A stretch of 6,180 nucleotides of DNA, taken from contig CALBPW010000193.1 in NCBI GenBank assembly GCA_937899145.1, positions 1 to 6,180 of the forward strand. Direction: 5' to 3'. The translations under genes and the position numbers were made by a program. Of the stretch, positions 5,645-6,180 are shown piece by piece. The notes beneath the pieces are model-generated. The model saw only the letters and a list, made by a program, of their open reading frames with translations, had not been told where the DNA came from and did no database searches. The DNA is from an uncultured Bacteroidota bacterium. GTDB lineage: Bacteria > Bacteroidota > Bacteroidia > Bacteroidales > SZUA-534. Within the stretch, counting starts at the first letter, position 1. Each line of letters begins with the position of its first letter.

Positions 5645-6180
5645 ATGAGTAATTCAGATTTTAAACTAAATACGATACCGGAAGCCATCGAATCAATTAA
5701 AAATGGCGATTTTGTGATTGTTGTAGATGACGAAGACCGTGAAAATGAAGGCGATTTTGTGATTGCAGCCGAAAAAATAACTCCCGAAAAAGTCAATTTT
5801 ATGTTGCAAAACGGACGCGGAGTCTTGTGCGCTCCAATCACTATTGAACGTTGTGAGGAACTTGAACTCGGGCACATGGTTGACAACAATACATCAATTC
5901 TTGGAACGCCGTTCACGGTGTCGGTTGATAAGATTGAAGGCTGCACTACAGGCGTTTCGGCAGCCGACCGCGCCGCTACCATTCGCGCACTTGCTGACCC
6001 AAACTCAACACCAGCCACATTCGGACGTCCCGGACACATCAATCCTCTTTATGCGCAAAACAAAGGCGTAATCCGCCGTGCAGGCCATACCGAGGCTTCT
6101 GTCGATTTGGCGCGCCTTGCCGGACTTTATCCAGCAGCGGCACTCATCGAAATAATGAACGAAGATGGCACAATGGCGCG
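5645..6180 (+). CDS. ribB: 3,4-dihydroxy-2-butanone-4-phosphate synthase (RibB, or N-terminal half of RibBA), 3' truncated by window
   Basis: The enzyme converts ribulose 5-phosphate to 3,4-dihydroxy-2-butanone 4-phosphate plus formate, supplying four carbons of riboflavin. The 178 complete codons in the window cover most of the ~200-residue domain. Family motifs appear in order: the acidic metal-binding loop [10 protein letters not shown] (28-37), GVLCAPIT (59-66), MVDNNTS (78-84), [19 protein letters not shown] (98-116), RPGHINPL (128-135), the GHTEA motif (147-151) and NEDGTMAR (172-179, the last codon cut). All the expected active-site motifs are intact. The start at ATG 5645 is supported by the promoter 18 bases upstream and by the normal N-terminal length. 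Many Bacteroidota carry a fused DHBP synthase-GTP cyclohydrolase II (RibBA), but the second domain would lie beyond the window, so fusion cannot be decided. Confidence 0.95.
   Translation, partial: MSNSDFKLNTIPEAIESIKNGDFVIVVDDEDRENEGDFVIAAEKITPEKVNFMLQNGRGVLCAPITIERCEELELGHMVDNNTSILGTPFTVSVDKIEGCTTGVSAADRAATIRALADPNSTPATFGRPGHINPLYAQNKGVIRRAGHTEASVDLARLAGLYPAAALIEIMNEDGTMA

Noticed and set aside
1..6180. CRISPR array, tRNA, rRNA or complete insertion sequence
   Set aside because: I saw no regularly spaced repeats, no tRNA cloverleaf, no rRNA-like segment and no transposase frame.

Overview
The window looks like a chromosomal segment of a Bacteroidales-type bacterium (phylum Bacteroidota). 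LeuC and LeuD resemble the Bacteroides-type enzymes as I remember them. The genes lack clear Shine-Dalgarno sequences. Two intergenic regions carry textbook Bacteroidota sigma-ABfr promoters (TTG/TTTG, exactly 21 nt, TACTTTTG). All recognisable genes are on the + strand.

Layout: (1) 1-187, the last 61 codons of a DNA methyltransferase of the MmeI-like/COG1002 restriction-modification type, visibly GC-richer than what follows. (2) 188-386, an AT-rich intergenic region holding the leuC promoter and a perfect 14-nt direct repeat. (3) 387-1778, leuC with a GTG start. (4) 1779-2079, a 301-nt AT-rich insert between leuC and leuD. It is bounded by imperfect inverted repeats and contains a decayed fragment of a four-helix-bundle (S23/23S rRNA intervening-sequence) protein gene. 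(5) 2080-2706, leuD, followed by a strong intrinsic terminator at 2739-2775. (6) 2776-2943, a promoter-containing spacer with a small tandem repeat. (7) 2944-5586, a large exported TPR-like protein of unknown function. (8) 5587-5644, a short spacer with a second near-ideal promoter. (9) 5645 to the window end, the start of ribB or ribBA (DHBP synthase, riboflavin pathway).

LeuC and LeuD are the two subunits of 3-isopropylmalate dehydratase and should be co-transcribed from the promoter at 312-344 to the terminator at 2739-2775. The isomerase unit is therefore self-contained, with no leuA or leuB before the terminator. The TPR gene and ribB are separate downstream units with no visible functional link to leucine synthesis.

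I see no complete new system. The most unusual structure is the repeat-bounded remnant of a four-helix-bundle gene wedged inside the leuCD operon. It looks like a small mobile or repeat-associated cassette that lost its 5' part and then acquired a one-base frameshift. The 880-residue exported TPR protein is the main gene of unknown function.
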